From contig JAJDIT010000009.1 in the NCBI GenBank assembly GCA_030266845.1, positions 1-36,195 of the forward strand: a DNA stretch of 36,195 nt, read 5' to 3'. The translations under genes and the position numbers were made by a program. Shown piece by piece: positions 28,220 through 35,594 of this stretch; positions within the stretch are counted from its first letter, which is position 1, and each line of letters begins with the position of its first letter. The notes beneath the pieces are model-generated. The model did no database searches, had not been told where the DNA came from, and saw only the letters and a program-made list of their open reading frames with translations. This stretch comes from Acholeplasma sp. OttesenSCG-928-E16. GTDB lineage: Bacteria > Bacillota_I > Bacilli_A > Acholeplasmatales > Acholeplasmataceae.

Positions 28220-29746
28220 ATGAAAGTAAATAAATTTGCAGCGTTAATTATATTAGATGGTTACGGAATAGCTCCTGCATCAAATTCCAATGCAATAAGT
28301 TTGGCAAAAAAACCATTCATTGATGAATTATTTAAAAACTATCCCCATAATACATTGGAAGCTTCCGGTGAAGCAGTAGGTTTACCAGATGGACAGATGG
28401 GTAATAGTGAGGTAGGACATCTTAACTTAGGAGCAGGGAGAGTTGTTTATCAATCTCTAACAAGAATCAATGTTTCTATAAAAGACGGATCATTTTTTCA
28501 AAATGAAGCATTTTTAAAAGCCTGTAACCACGTTAAAAAAAATAATTCAAAATTACATATACTTGGTTTAGTATCTGATGGTGGAGTCCATTCTCACACA
28601 TCACATTTTAAGGCTTTGCAGGATGTTGCTAATCAAAATGGTATTGGTAATAAAACATATTTACACGCTTTTTTAGATGGAAGAGATACACCACCAACAA
28701 GTGGAAAGTCATATCTAAAGACCCTAATAGACTATAATATGCAAGTTGCAACTGTTTCTGGAAGATATTATGCAATGGATAGGGATTCAAATTGGGATCG
28801 TCTACAAAAGGCATATGATGCAATGGTTTTAGGAAAAGGTCCACATTTTAAAAATGCATTAGAAGGTATTGAAAATTCATATAAAGAATCGATTACTGAT
28901 GAGTTTGTCGTGCCATTTGTTGTGGATGATAAAGGATTAATTGGTGATAATGATGCCGTCATATTTGCTAATTTTAGGCCTGATAGAGCTATTAGAATTT
29001 CTACTGCTATTTCGAATCTAGATGGCGTAAAAGATTACTATATGGAAGGAAAAGCTACTTTTAATGCTACTCCTTTAAAAAACATTTTTTATGTATCAAT
29101 GATGCATTATGCTGATACCGTAAAAGGATTAGTCGCTTTCCCTCTTCAAACTCTTGATAATTTATTTGGTGATGCTGTATCGAATGCCGGTTTGAGACAA
29201 CTTAGAATTGCCGAAACAGAAAAGTATGCTCATGTTACCTTCTTCTTTGATGGGGGAGTCGATAAAGAAATTAAAGGCAGTACTAGAATTTTAGTTCCTT
29301 CACCAAAGGTTGCAACCTATGATTTAAAACCTGAAATGAGTGCATTTGAAGTTAAGGATAAAGCGGTAGCAGCTATTAAATCAAAAGAATTTGATACGAT
29401 GGTTCTTAATTTTGCGAATCCAGATATGGTAGGTCACACTGGTGTAATCGAGGCGGCAGTTAAGGCAATTGAAACTGTTGATACATGCTTAAAAGAAGTT
29501 GTTGAAGCAATTAGTTCAATTGGTGGAGTAGCAATTATTCTAGCTGATCATGGTAATGCAGAAAAAATGAGGGAACCAGATGGATCTCCTCATACCGCTC
29601 ATACAACTAATTTAGTTCCAGTTGTCATAACCGATAAAAATGTCAAAATTAACCATGGAGCACTTTGTGATATCGCCCCAACCTTATTAGATATCTTAGG
29701 TCTTCCTATTCCAAGCGAAATGACAGGTAAATCATTAATCAAATAG
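28220..29746 (+). CDS. gpmI: 2,3-bisphosphoglycerate-independent phosphoglycerate mutase
   Basis: This 508-residue alkaline-phosphatase superfamily enzyme interconverts 3- and 2-phosphoglycerate using two Mn ions. D13 (LDGYG) and catalytic S63 in MGNSEVGH, the insert with LHAFLDGRDTPP, NFRPDRA, and the second metal site VLNFANPDMVGHTG and LADHGNAEKM are all present. The ATG at 28220 follows GAGGTGA; the GTG inside that site is not the start. A TATAAT at 28176-28181 is a likely -10. The insertion typical of GpmI separates it from GpmA-type mutases. Confidence 0.97.
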   Translation: MKVNKFAALIILDGYGIAPASNSNAISLAKKPFIDELFKNYPHNTLEASGEAVGLPDGQMGNSEVGHLNLGAGRVVYQSLTRINVSIKDGSFFQNEAFLKACNHVKKNNSKLHILGLVSDGGVHSHTSHFKALQDVANQNGIGNKTYLHAFLDGRDTPPTSGKSYLKTLIDYNMQVATVSGRYYAMDRDSNWDRLQKAYDAMVLGKGPHFKNALEGIENSYKESITDEFVVPFVVDDKGLIGDNDAVIFANFRPDRAIRISTAISNLDGVKDYYMEGKATFNATPLKNIFYVSMMHYADTVKGLVAFPLQTLDNLFGDAVSNAGLRQLRIAETEKYAHVTFFFDGGVDKEIKGSTRILVPSPKVATYDLKPEMSAFEVKDKAVAAIKSKEFDTMVLNFANPDMVGHTGVIEAAVKAIETVDTCLKEVVEAISSIGGVAIILADHGNAEKMREPDGSPHTAHTTNLVPVVITDKNVKINHGALCDIAPTLLDILGLPIPSEMTGKSLIK

Positions 29747-29756
29747 TTATTAAGAT

Positions 29757-29790
29757 ATAATAAAAGCGCTCTATTGGGCGCTTTTATTAT
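29757..29790. terminator. Bidirectional terminator after gpmI
   Basis: A perfect 13-bp stem (29757-29769 with 29778-29790), loop of 8, has GCGC next to AAAA/TTTT. It serves gpmI on the plus strand and the DUF1295 gene, ending at 29804, on the minus strand. Confidence 0.88.
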
Positions 29791-29803
29791 GAATTATAAA
29801 TCA

Positions 29804-30691
29804 TTACTTTGAATATTCTTTTGGTTTTCTTTTTGGTAGTATCAATAGCATGCTTGTTCTTTTTTTATAATCTTGGTACTCAACATACTTGTTAAGATAT
29901 CTTTTTTCTGCCATCGGAATTGAGATAGAAAAGAATAGAAAATAAATAGTTAATACACCAAAGATATTGATAATATCAAAATGATTTAAAGAGGCAATAA
30001 AGACACCTGTCCATATTAATAATTCACCTAGATAATTTGGATGCCTCGAGTATTTCCAAAGCCCGGTATCAATGTTTTTTCCAGTCTTTTGCTTCCTAAA
30101 TTTAAGCATCTGATAATCACTAACAATTTGTAAAATAGTTCCAAGAAGAATTATTGTTGCACCAATAATATAAAACAATAGTTGATTGACTCCTTCTTTC
30201 ATAAAACTAGTAAATAGCGGTGCAGTTCCTAAATATACACAAATAGTAGGAATGATCATAATGCCCATTAGTACTGTTAGTTCCCTTAATACTCTATTGG
30301 TTGTTTTTTCTTTAAGCATTTTATAACGCCAATCTTCAAAAGACATATCAGAAAAACCATTTCCCCAATTGATGGTTAACCTTATTGCCCAAAACAATAA
30401 CGGCAATAAGACGATTAAATGTATTGGATTAAATGGATATTTATCCCCATAAATTATGTAAAAACAAAAAATTAAATAACATGGTTGAACACTCCAATAA
30501 GGATCATATAAGGAAGCATTCTTAAAAAGAAGATTAAAAAGATAGATAGCTATTGTAGAGATAATTGTCCCTAAAAATAGATTAATGTATAAATCCAAAT
30601 AATTTTTCATTAAAAAAGAAAAAAAGAAACCTATTGCATATGCAAAAAGATAAAATATACCTACTAAAATCAACGATGTTGCCTTATTCAT
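29804..30691 (-). CDS. DUF1295 membrane protein (steroid reductase/ICMT-like)
   Basis: This 295-residue integral membrane protein of about seven spans resembles the DUF1295 family, related in fold to isoprenylcysteine methyltransferases and 5-alpha steroid reductases. Family marks are DPYWSVQP, RLTINW, the DWRYKML block, and the C-terminal cofactor region TGLWKYSRHPNYLGELLIW with the RHPNY and E residues typical of the methyl-donor pocket. Bacterial members have no settled substrate; lipid modification is likely. It sits 13 bases after a lipase-like gene and has an AGGGGG ribosome site. Confidence 0.85.
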   Translation of the reverse strand: MNKATSLILVGIFYLFAYAIGFFFSFLMKNYLDLYINLFLGTIISTIAIYLFNLLFKNASLYDPYWSVQPCYLIFCFYIIYGDKYPFNPIHLIVLLPLLFWAIRLTINWGNGFSDMSFEDWRYKMLKEKTTNRVLRELTVLMGIMIIPTICVYLGTAPLFTSFMKEGVNQLLFYIIGATIILLGTILQIVSDYQMLKFRKQKTGKNIDTGLWKYSRHPNYLGELLIWTGVFIASLNHFDIINIFGVLTIYFLFFSISIPMAEKRYLNKYVEYQDYKKRTSMLLILPKRKPKEYSK

Positions 30692-30704
30692 TTATATCCC
30701 CCTA

Positions 30705-31487
30705 TTAGTGTCTATCCAACCAGTTAATACAGTCAGCAATCACTTCTTCTTTGTTTATTTCGTTAAATATTTCATGTTTTGCTCCTTCATAAAGAATGAT
30801 CTCTTTATCTTTTGCTGGAACAACTAAATGCATGTGAGTTGAAAAACTCGCATCCACTATTTTATCTTCTTTGCCATGAAGATACAAAATTGGTACTATC
30901 ATGTTTGAATAGTTTTTCTTCAAATAGCGATACCCACTAACAAAGACTTCACCTGCTAAAGAAAGGTAATATTTCCGAAGATTGTAAGGGTCGCTTTCAT
31001 ATTCAATAACAACATTAGGATCTCTTGACAATTTGTCTCCAAGCTCATTTTTGACGGATACCCATCTTAACCACCAAAATCCAATTTTTCTTAGTATTTT
31101 GGCTTGTTCAGGAGTATTGGTTGCAGCTGCTGACGATATAATTCCATCTACATCATGATATTTTGCATCATAAATATTAACCACGCTCCCCCCCATGCTG
31201 TGTCCTAACAAAAAGACTTTTTTGCTTCTAGCTTTTTCTAATTTCACCAACTCGTGTAAATCATCCACCAAATTATGAAAAGATTTTAATTTTCCTCTTT
31301 TGCCTGATGATTTTCCATGTCCGCGGTGATCATATCTCAAACAATCATATTGAGCCTTATTTAATGCCTCAACTACATGATCATATCTACCACAATGTTC
31401 GGCTAATCCATGGACTATTATTACAGTTCCTTTTGGATTATCTACATAATCTTTTTGAACAAAAACTTCATTTCCGTTTATTCTCAT
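30705..31487 (-). CDS. Monoacylglycerol lipase-like alpha/beta hydrolase
   Basis: This 260-residue serine hydrolase belongs to the Hydrolase_4/PldB group (lysophospholipase, monoacylglycerol lipase). The oxyanion HGLAEH (26-31), RYDHRGHGKS (51-60) and nucleophile elbow GHSMGG (S97) are intact; D208 in HGKEDKIVD and H238 in GAKHE complete the triad. No signal peptide is seen. Together with the DUF1295 gene it forms a two-gene lipid-related unit. The substrate is not determined. Confidence 0.92.
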   Translation of the reverse strand: MRINGNEVFVQKDYVDNPKGTVIIVHGLAEHCGRYDHVVEALNKAQYDCLRYDHRGHGKSSGKRGKLKSFHNLVDDLHELVKLEKARSKKVFLLGHSMGGSVVNIYDAKYHDVDGIISSAAATNTPEQAKILRKIGFWWLRWVSVKNELGDKLSRDPNVVIEYESDPYNLRKYYLSLAGEVFVSGYRYLKKNYSNMIVPILYLHGKEDKIVDASFSTHMHLVVPAKDKEIILYEGAKHEIFNEINKEEVIADCINWLDRH

Positions 31488-31527
31488 ATTTTGTTCCTCT
31501 CTTTATATTTTTATTAATTACTTCTTT

Positions 31528-31557
31528 TTGATTCTTTTATAGTTTTTATTATATAAT
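31528..31557 (+). promoter_or_regulatory. Promoter of chrA-chrA-hibD unit
   Basis: TTGATT (31528-31533), an 18-base spacer and TATAAT (31552-31557). The predicted start near 31564 leaves a leader of only about 8 bases before the ATG at 31572, and no ribosome site is present. The AT palindrome here also offers a TATAAT on the minus strand (31548-31553) for the divergent hydrolase gene. Confidence 0.5.
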
Positions 31558-31571
31558 AATAATTGATAAAT

Positions 31572-32132
31572 ATGAAGAAAGAAAAAAAATTAACCGCTCT
31601 CTTCTTAACGTTCTTAAAAATCGGTGCCTTCACCTTTGGTGGCGGTTATGCGATGATTTCCATCATGGAAAGAGAAGTCGTTGAAAAAAGAAAATGGGTA
31701 ACAAAAGAAGATATTTCTGAGATGCTTATTATCTCAGAGTCAACACCTGGCGTTTTATCAATCAATGCTGCTACTTTCATTGGTTATAGAATCGGGAAGT
31801 TTAAGGGGGCATTATTGGCTACTTTAGGAGCTATTTTACCTTCTTTAATCCTTATTTCCATAATTGCCTATTTTTTGGTTTGGTTCCAAGAGTTTGAAAT
31901 ATATCAAAATGCTGTTAAAGGCATAACATGTGGTGTTGCAGTATTGATTACCACTGCGGTTTTCAAACTAGGAAAAAACAAGAAAATGACTCTTTTTTCC
32001 TTTATCATCATTATTGCTTCTTTCTTGATATCATTTTTTCTTGGTATAAATGTACTTTTCATTTTGTTAGGTTCCGCAATCCTTGGTGTTTTATATGGAT
32101 TAATTAAACCAAAGAAGGGAGCTAATAAATAA
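31572..32132 (+). CDS. chrA: Chromate transporter ChrA half-protein 1
   Basis: This 186-residue membrane protein is one half of a split CHR-family transporter (short-chain CHR). It carries FTFGGGYAMI, the WVTKEDISEMLIISESTPG block and INAATFIGYRIGKFKGA, all CHR signatures, and about five spans. CHR proteins expel chromate or exchange it for sulfate, but many paired short forms have unknown natural substrates. Start is the ATG at 31572, without ribosome site; an in-frame TTG at 31563 is less likely. Its stop overlaps the next gene by one base. Confidence 0.9.
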   Translation: MKKEKKLTALFLTFLKIGAFTFGGGYAMISIMEREVVEKRKWVTKEDISEMLIISESTPGVLSINAATFIGYRIGKFKGALLATLGAILPSLILISIIAYFLVWFQEFEIYQNAVKGITCGVAVLITTAVFKLGKNKKMTLFSFIIIIASFLISFFLGINVLFILLGSAILGVLYGLIKPKKGANK

Positions 32133-32770
32133 TGGATGCTCTACTTCTTATCTTAGATTTATTTTGGAGATTTTTCGTTATTGGATTAACGACATTTGGT
32201 GGTGGAGCAGCGATGATTCCTGTAATCCAAGATCTAATTGTTGAAAAAGGTGGTTTTATATCTAACGACTTATTTATGCAAGTTATAGCAGTTGCCGAAT
32301 CTACACCAGGTCCAATCGCTGTAAATACCGCCACTTTTGTTGGAAATCACGCATTGATGAGTCTTACAGGTAATTCATTTTTAGGTATTATAGGAGGAAT
32401 AACATCCACTTTAGCCGTTGTTTTGCCTTCATTTATAATTATTTATTTAATTGCTGCATTAGGCACTAAAATTATTAAATCTAAGGGAGTACAGATGGCA
32501 TTTTTAGGCTTAAACCCTGCTGTGATTGGACTTATTGGTGCTGTTGGGGTAAATATCGCATTAGATTCCACTTTCAAAAAGCCTGATGATGCAGAGGTTA
32601 ATTTCAGCTTTGAATGGTTTGATTGGAGAGCCTTATTTATTATAGTTATCTTAGTTTGCTTTTACACACTAAGCCCAAGGGGGAAAAAACCTATTTTGAT
32701 TATCTTACTATCCGCCTTTTTAGGATATATGTTATACGGTGTATTTAATAAAGAAATATTGGGGTATTAA
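32132..32770 (+). CDS. chrA: Chromate transporter ChrA half-protein 2
   Basis: This 212-residue second CHR half has TTFGGGAAMIPVIQ, AVAESTPGPIAVNTATFVG and about six spans; the longer C-terminus distinguishes it from the first half. Paired short CHR proteins are thought to work as a heterodimer with opposite membrane orientation. The TAATG junction with the first gene supports equal expression. AAGGGAG lies 11 bases before the ATG. Confidence 0.9.
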   Translation: MDALLLILDLFWRFFVIGLTTFGGGAAMIPVIQDLIVEKGGFISNDLFMQVIAVAESTPGPIAVNTATFVGNHALMSLTGNSFLGIIGGITSTLAVVLPSFIIIYLIAALGTKIIKSKGVQMAFLGLNPAVIGLIGAVGVNIALDSTFKKPDDAEVNFSFEWFDWRALFIIVILVCFYTLSPRGKKPILIILLSAFLGYMLYGVFNKEILGY

Positions 32771-32771
32771 T

Positions 32772-33617
32772 ATGAAAATTGCATTTATCGGAACGGGTGT
32801 TATGGGAGCTCCTATGGCGCTCAATCTAGCAAAAGCATCTTATGATGTTTCTGTTTATAACAGAACATATCAAAAAGCAAAGAAATTGGAGCCACAAGTT
32901 GTGGCATATGATAATCTATTGGAATGCATCAAAGATAAAGATGTAATCTTTACGATTGTTGGATATCCAAATGATGTTAAAGAAGTTTATCAAACGATAA
33001 TTCCTCACGCAAAAAAGGGAGCAATTCTAATCGATATGACTACTTCTTCACCTAGCCTTGCAAAAGAGTTATCCTTGTTAGCAGAGGAGCACGATCTAAG
33101 CATCCTAGATGCTCCCGTTACAGGAGGAGATATTGGGGCAGTTAATGGAACCCTTTCAATCATGGTTGGAGGTAGTAAAGAAGCTTATTTAAAAGCCTAT
33201 CCTTTATTTGAGGTTTTAGGTTCTACCATTTCTTACATGGGAGAGTCTGGCAATGGTCAATACACTAAGTTAGCCAATCAAATTGCTATTGCAGGAGCAA
33301 TCGGTGGATTAGCTGAGGCATTATCATTTTCAAAGAATAAAAATTTAGATTCTAATGAAGTTTTGAAAATATTAAATAGCGGTAGCGCATCAAGTAATCA
33401 ATCGAAAATTAATGGTCCAAAAATGATATCAGGTAATTTTGAACCAACTTTTTTCATCAAACACTATCTTAAAGATTTGGAACTAGCTATAAAAGAATTG
33501 GATGGCATAGATCTAGATATATTAAAACATGTGAAAAATGTCTATAAATACCTATCTGAACTTGGCGATGATAACTTGGGAATTCAGGCAATTATCAAGT
33601 ATTATTTACATAAATAA
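32772..33617 (+). CDS. 3-hydroxyisobutyrate dehydrogenase-family oxidoreductase
   Basis: This 281-residue beta-hydroxyacid dehydrogenase has the NAD(P) loop IGTGVMGAPMALNL (6-19), substrate motif DAPVTGGDIGAVNGTL (113-128) and catalytic K166 in GNGQYTKLANQ. Members reduce or oxidise 3-hydroxyisobutyrate, tartronate semialdehyde or succinic semialdehyde; the sequence does not decide which. The start is the ATG one base after the chrA2 stop region, behind GGGG, not the frame-extending ATG eleven codons earlier. Co-transcription with the transporter pair suggests that a small carboxylic acid or aldehyde may be the common theme, which is inference. Confidence 0.9.
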   Translation: MKIAFIGTGVMGAPMALNLAKASYDVSVYNRTYQKAKKLEPQVVAYDNLLECIKDKDVIFTIVGYPNDVKEVYQTIIPHAKKGAILIDMTTSSPSLAKELSLLAEEHDLSILDAPVTGGDIGAVNGTLSIMVGGSKEAYLKAYPLFEVLGSTISYMGESGNGQYTKLANQIAIAGAIGGLAEALSFSKNKNLDSNEVLKILNSGSASSNQSKINGPKMISGNFEPTFFIKHYLKDLELAIKELDGIDLDILKHVKNVYKYLSELGDDNLGIQAIIKYYLHK

Positions 33618-33671
33618 ATAACTTTCCTGCCTAGACAATATGTGCCGACTAAAGGACATAATGACAACGAT

Positions 33672-33707
33672 AAACCCGTGCCAAATAATGCACGGGTTTC
33701 TATTTTT
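33672..33707 (+). terminator. Intrinsic terminator after the dehydrogenase gene
   Basis: A perfect 10-bp stem AAACCCGTGC/GCACGGGTTT (33672-33681 with 33690-33699), 8-base loop, then CTATTTTTA. It closes the chrA-chrA-dehydrogenase transcript and marks the border to the accessory patch. Confidence 0.88.
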
Positions 33708-33746
33708 AGTTACCTATGAAAAGAGTACTAGGCTACATACTGCTCA

Positions 33747-33762
33747 ATCACAGGGTTGTTGT
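33747..33762 (-). repeat. 16-bp direct repeat, copy 1 (Rhs junction codons)
   Basis: ATCACAGGGTTGTTGT (plus strand) is repeated exactly at 35385-35400. On the minus strand this copy is in a short open stretch reading VYNNPVIEQYVA then TAG, with a TAA 8 codons before the NNPV. NNPV is the end of the Rhs/YD-repeat core. It lies about 20 bases after the recombinase remnant's stop. Confidence 0.75.
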
Positions 33763-33779
33763 ATACAGAGTTAAGTACA

Positions 33780-34130
33780 TTACATATTTATTATACCAAC
33801 ATTCTTAAAATATATAACTATATTTCTATCTTCTTTTATTATGATTTTATCAACTAAATCATGAAGTATTTCTTCTGTCAATATTTCGACAACTCCATAG
33901 TCGGTAACTCTATTAATAAACTCTTCTAAGTCTCTTTTTCGCTTTTCTTTTGTTTTTTCTTCGTTATTAATGTTAATTAGTTGTCTTTTGAGTTCTTTTA
34001 TTTCTTTTTCATAGCTATTTATCATTTCATTATATGTTTCTACTTCTATTCTATCTAATGCATAATCTTCATATAGTTTTCTATAAATAATTGTTATTTC
34101 CTGTTGTCTTTCCAACCCAAATGATAACAT
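33780..34130 (-). pseudogene. Large serine recombinase, C-terminal remnant
   Basis: The 116-residue frame matches only the C-terminal end of large serine recombinases (phage or transposon integrases). A helical and charged stretch (about 30-72, EKEIKELKRQL) looks like the coiled coil, followed by the typical tail VEILTEEILHDLVDKIIIKE and a last beta strand NIVIYF. The catalytic resolvase domain with its Ser, the recombinase domain and the zinc ribbon are all missing; a stop lies 7 codons upstream of the first Met and no ribosome site is present. A full protein would have about 450-550 residues. It is therefore a decayed mobile-element trace. Confidence 0.78.
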
Positions 34131-34191
34131 ACTAAAACATTCATTACATTAATAATGATTAATCGCTTTATTATCCAGTTTCAAAGAGTGA

Positions 34192-34225
34192 AATAGGCAA
34201 TCAAACTATTGCTTGATTGCCTATT
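34192..34225. repeat. 13-bp perfect inverted repeat
   Basis: AATAGGCAATCAA (34192-34204) and its exact complement (34213-34225) flank an 8-base loop. It lies 53 bases beyond the lipoprotein stop and could end that transcript, but the following bases (TTCACTCTTTG on the minus strand) are a poor U tract. The rest of 34131-34278 shows no gene. Confidence 0.7.
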
Positions 34226-34278
34226 ACTGAAAGTCTATTTGTTGATCTAATTATACCATTTATTACTTAAATGCACCC

Positions 34279-34770
34279 TCACTTCACCTGAAAGGCAAAA
34301 TTAGAATTCACCAGTTTATTGAAATCTGCAGAGGTAACAAATCTTGCTGTTAGTCCTTTTTTATTACCTTCAGCATCATATTCCCCAACAAAATTACTAA
34401 ACTCTGAGGAACAAATTGTCAATATGTCTCCATTTTTATATCTTATCATTATTGAATTACCCGTGGGAGAATTCGAAAACTTTGTCATTTTATCAGATAA
34501 ATGAAAGTGTACCTTAGATAGATCATTAAGAAATCTTTCATGATTTTCACTCTTCATAACTTCTAAGAACTCAACTTTTTCAAAATCAAAAGGTTCTATA
34601 TCTTCTAATCCCTTAACAGTGTTTATATTTGGAAAATCATAATTGATAAGTGATATTTCGGCCATTTTTCTTTGCAATTCATGCGTATCAAAAAAGTAAT
34701 CTGACGGATCACAGGCAACCATCGTTAAACTAAATAAAAATAGTGTAAAAATCAAAAATATTCTTCTCAT
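34279..34770 (-). CDS. Putative lipoprotein next to Rhs tip (candidate immunity)
   Basis: The 163-residue product starts with a lipoprotein signal: MRR, a hydrophobic core and TMVAC with lipidated C20, followed by Asp. The mature part (21-163) is soluble, with acidic and aromatic residues and no family I recognise. It starts 10 bases after the tip gene stop, with an AAGGAG site overlapping the junction. That strong site contrasts with the lack of one for the tip. Immunity genes of Rhs tips sit exactly there, so protection against the tip is a reasonable inference, unproven; an ordinary membrane lipoprotein is the alternative. Confidence 0.75.
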   Translation of the reverse strand: MRRIFLIFTLFLFSLTMVACDPSDYFFDTHELQRKMAEISLINYDFPNINTVKGLEDIEPFDFEKVEFLEVMKSENHERFLNDLSKVHFHLSDKMTKFSNSPTGNSIMIRYKNGDILTICSSEFSNFVGEYDAEGNKKGLTARFVTSADFNKLVNSNFAFQVK

Positions 34771-34780
34771 ATAACTCCTT

Positions 34781-35389
34781 TCAGTCCCAAAGCAAAAATA
34801 AGAACGCTGCTGGAGGACAAATCATACTTGTTGCGTAATATAACCATGCCCTAGCCTTTACCTCATTACTGTGTACCCTTCCTTGAACTCCCCCAAGAAT
34901 GTCTGCCAATGTTTCCCAAGGAGCAGAATAGTATCCAGACCCTCCAGGCTTATCCCAAGGTCCAAGTGCTGGTGGAGATGTGATTCCAACAGTTATTCCA
35001 TATGTTCCAATCCCCATCATCATTGCTTGCCAATTGTGTCCTCTTTCGTGTCTTAGTGTATCTATACTCGAATATCTATTCAACGAAATGGCATAAATCG
35101 AGCCTGATCTTCCACTATCCTTTAAAAAAATCGGAACCCCTTTATAGAACGATACTTTATTTGAACCATAAACACTCGATTCATTTGTATTAAATGGATT
35201 CCATCCTATGGCATTCATATCACTTCTAATGTCCTTATCCCAAATTGAAGCCACTGCCATTCCAACATAACTGCCCGTTGATACTACTACTTGAGCTAAA
35301 ACGCCACCAACTGGTGTGAATAATAGTATTCCTAGAGTAATTAACAAAGCCAATATTGGTAAATGCCCGCTTAAATCTGTATACATCAC
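34781..35389 (-). CDS. Detached Rhs-type C-terminal tip with HExxH protease motif
   Basis: The 202-residue frame begins in the Rhs/YD-repeat end motif: minus-strand codons from 35413 read IAYCHNNPVMYTDLSGH, but a TGA precedes them (35414-35416). A hydrophobic stretch (9-47) with glycine follows. The C-terminal half has LRHERGHNWQ (H114, E115, H118), a zinc metalloprotease HExxH motif, and WETLADILGG (E159, D163) as plausible third-ligand segment, a layout known in Rhs tips of other bacteria. The start would be GTG or ATG at 35389/35386 without ribosome site, so free translation is doubtful. It is best read as an orphan toxin tip cut from its core. Confidence 0.75.
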   Translation of the reverse strand: MMYTDLSGHLPILALLITLGILLFTPVGGVLAQVVVSTGSYVGMAVASIWDKDIRSDMNAIGWNPFNTNESSVYGSNKVSFYKGVPIFLKDSGRSGSIYAISLNRYSSIDTLRHERGHNWQAMMMGIGTYGITVGITSPPALGPWDKPGGSGYYSAPWETLADILGGVQGRVHSNEVKARAWLYYATSMICPPAAFLFLLWD

Positions 35390-35400
35390 AGGGTTGTTGT
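35385..35400 (-). repeat. 16-bp direct repeat, copy 2 (Rhs junction codons)
   Basis: An exact copy of 33747-33762, on the same strand and coding in frame NNPVM at the start of the tip. Similarity reaches a few bases further upstream (CTGT before the repeat in both). Confidence 0.75.
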
Positions 35401-35485
35401 GACAGTATGCAATTCAATATATAAAGTCTAGTACTTTCTTTTATTACTACACTTATATTTAATCATAATTATATTGTAAAAGTCC

Positions 35486-35491
35486 ATTATA
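35486..35491 (-). promoter_or_regulatory. Possible -10 box ahead of the Rhs tip
   Basis: TATAAT on the minus strand within GATGATATAATGGAC, about 97 bases before the tip frame. No -35 is seen. It could drive the tip-lipoprotein pair, but with weak support. The rest of 35417-35545 holds only a 15-base hairpin GGACA/TGTCC (35516-35530). Confidence 0.3.
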
Positions 35492-35545
35492 TCATCTACA
35501 TTTAGGTTAGTGTTAGGACAGAAATTGTCCGATTCGCTATTATAT

Positions 35546-35578
35546 ATAAAAAATGCATATCCCTCTTTGGACATGCAT
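35546..35578 (-). terminator. Intrinsic terminator of the Mrp gene
   Basis: On the minus strand a 10-bp stem ATGCATGTCC/GGATATGCAT (35569-35578 with 35553-35562, one G-U pair), 6-base loop, then UUUUUU. It begins 16 bases past the stop codon. Confidence 0.88.
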
Positions 35579-35594
35579 CTATATTGGTTTCTTT

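Noticed and set aside
34319-35193. Short plus-strand open frames across the lipoprotein and Rhs tip
   Set aside because: They lie opposite recognisable minus-strand genes and lack ribosome sites.
33724-35435. Inverted AGTACTAG (33724-33731) and CTAGTACT (35428-35435) flanking the Rhs patch, as transposon ends
   Set aside because: Only 8 bases, itself mostly the palindrome AGTACT, with no transposase and no target duplication. Chance is adequate.
35516-35530. Hairpin GGACA/TGTCC as terminator
   Set aside because: Five-base stem without a U tract on either strand, and no gene ends beside it.
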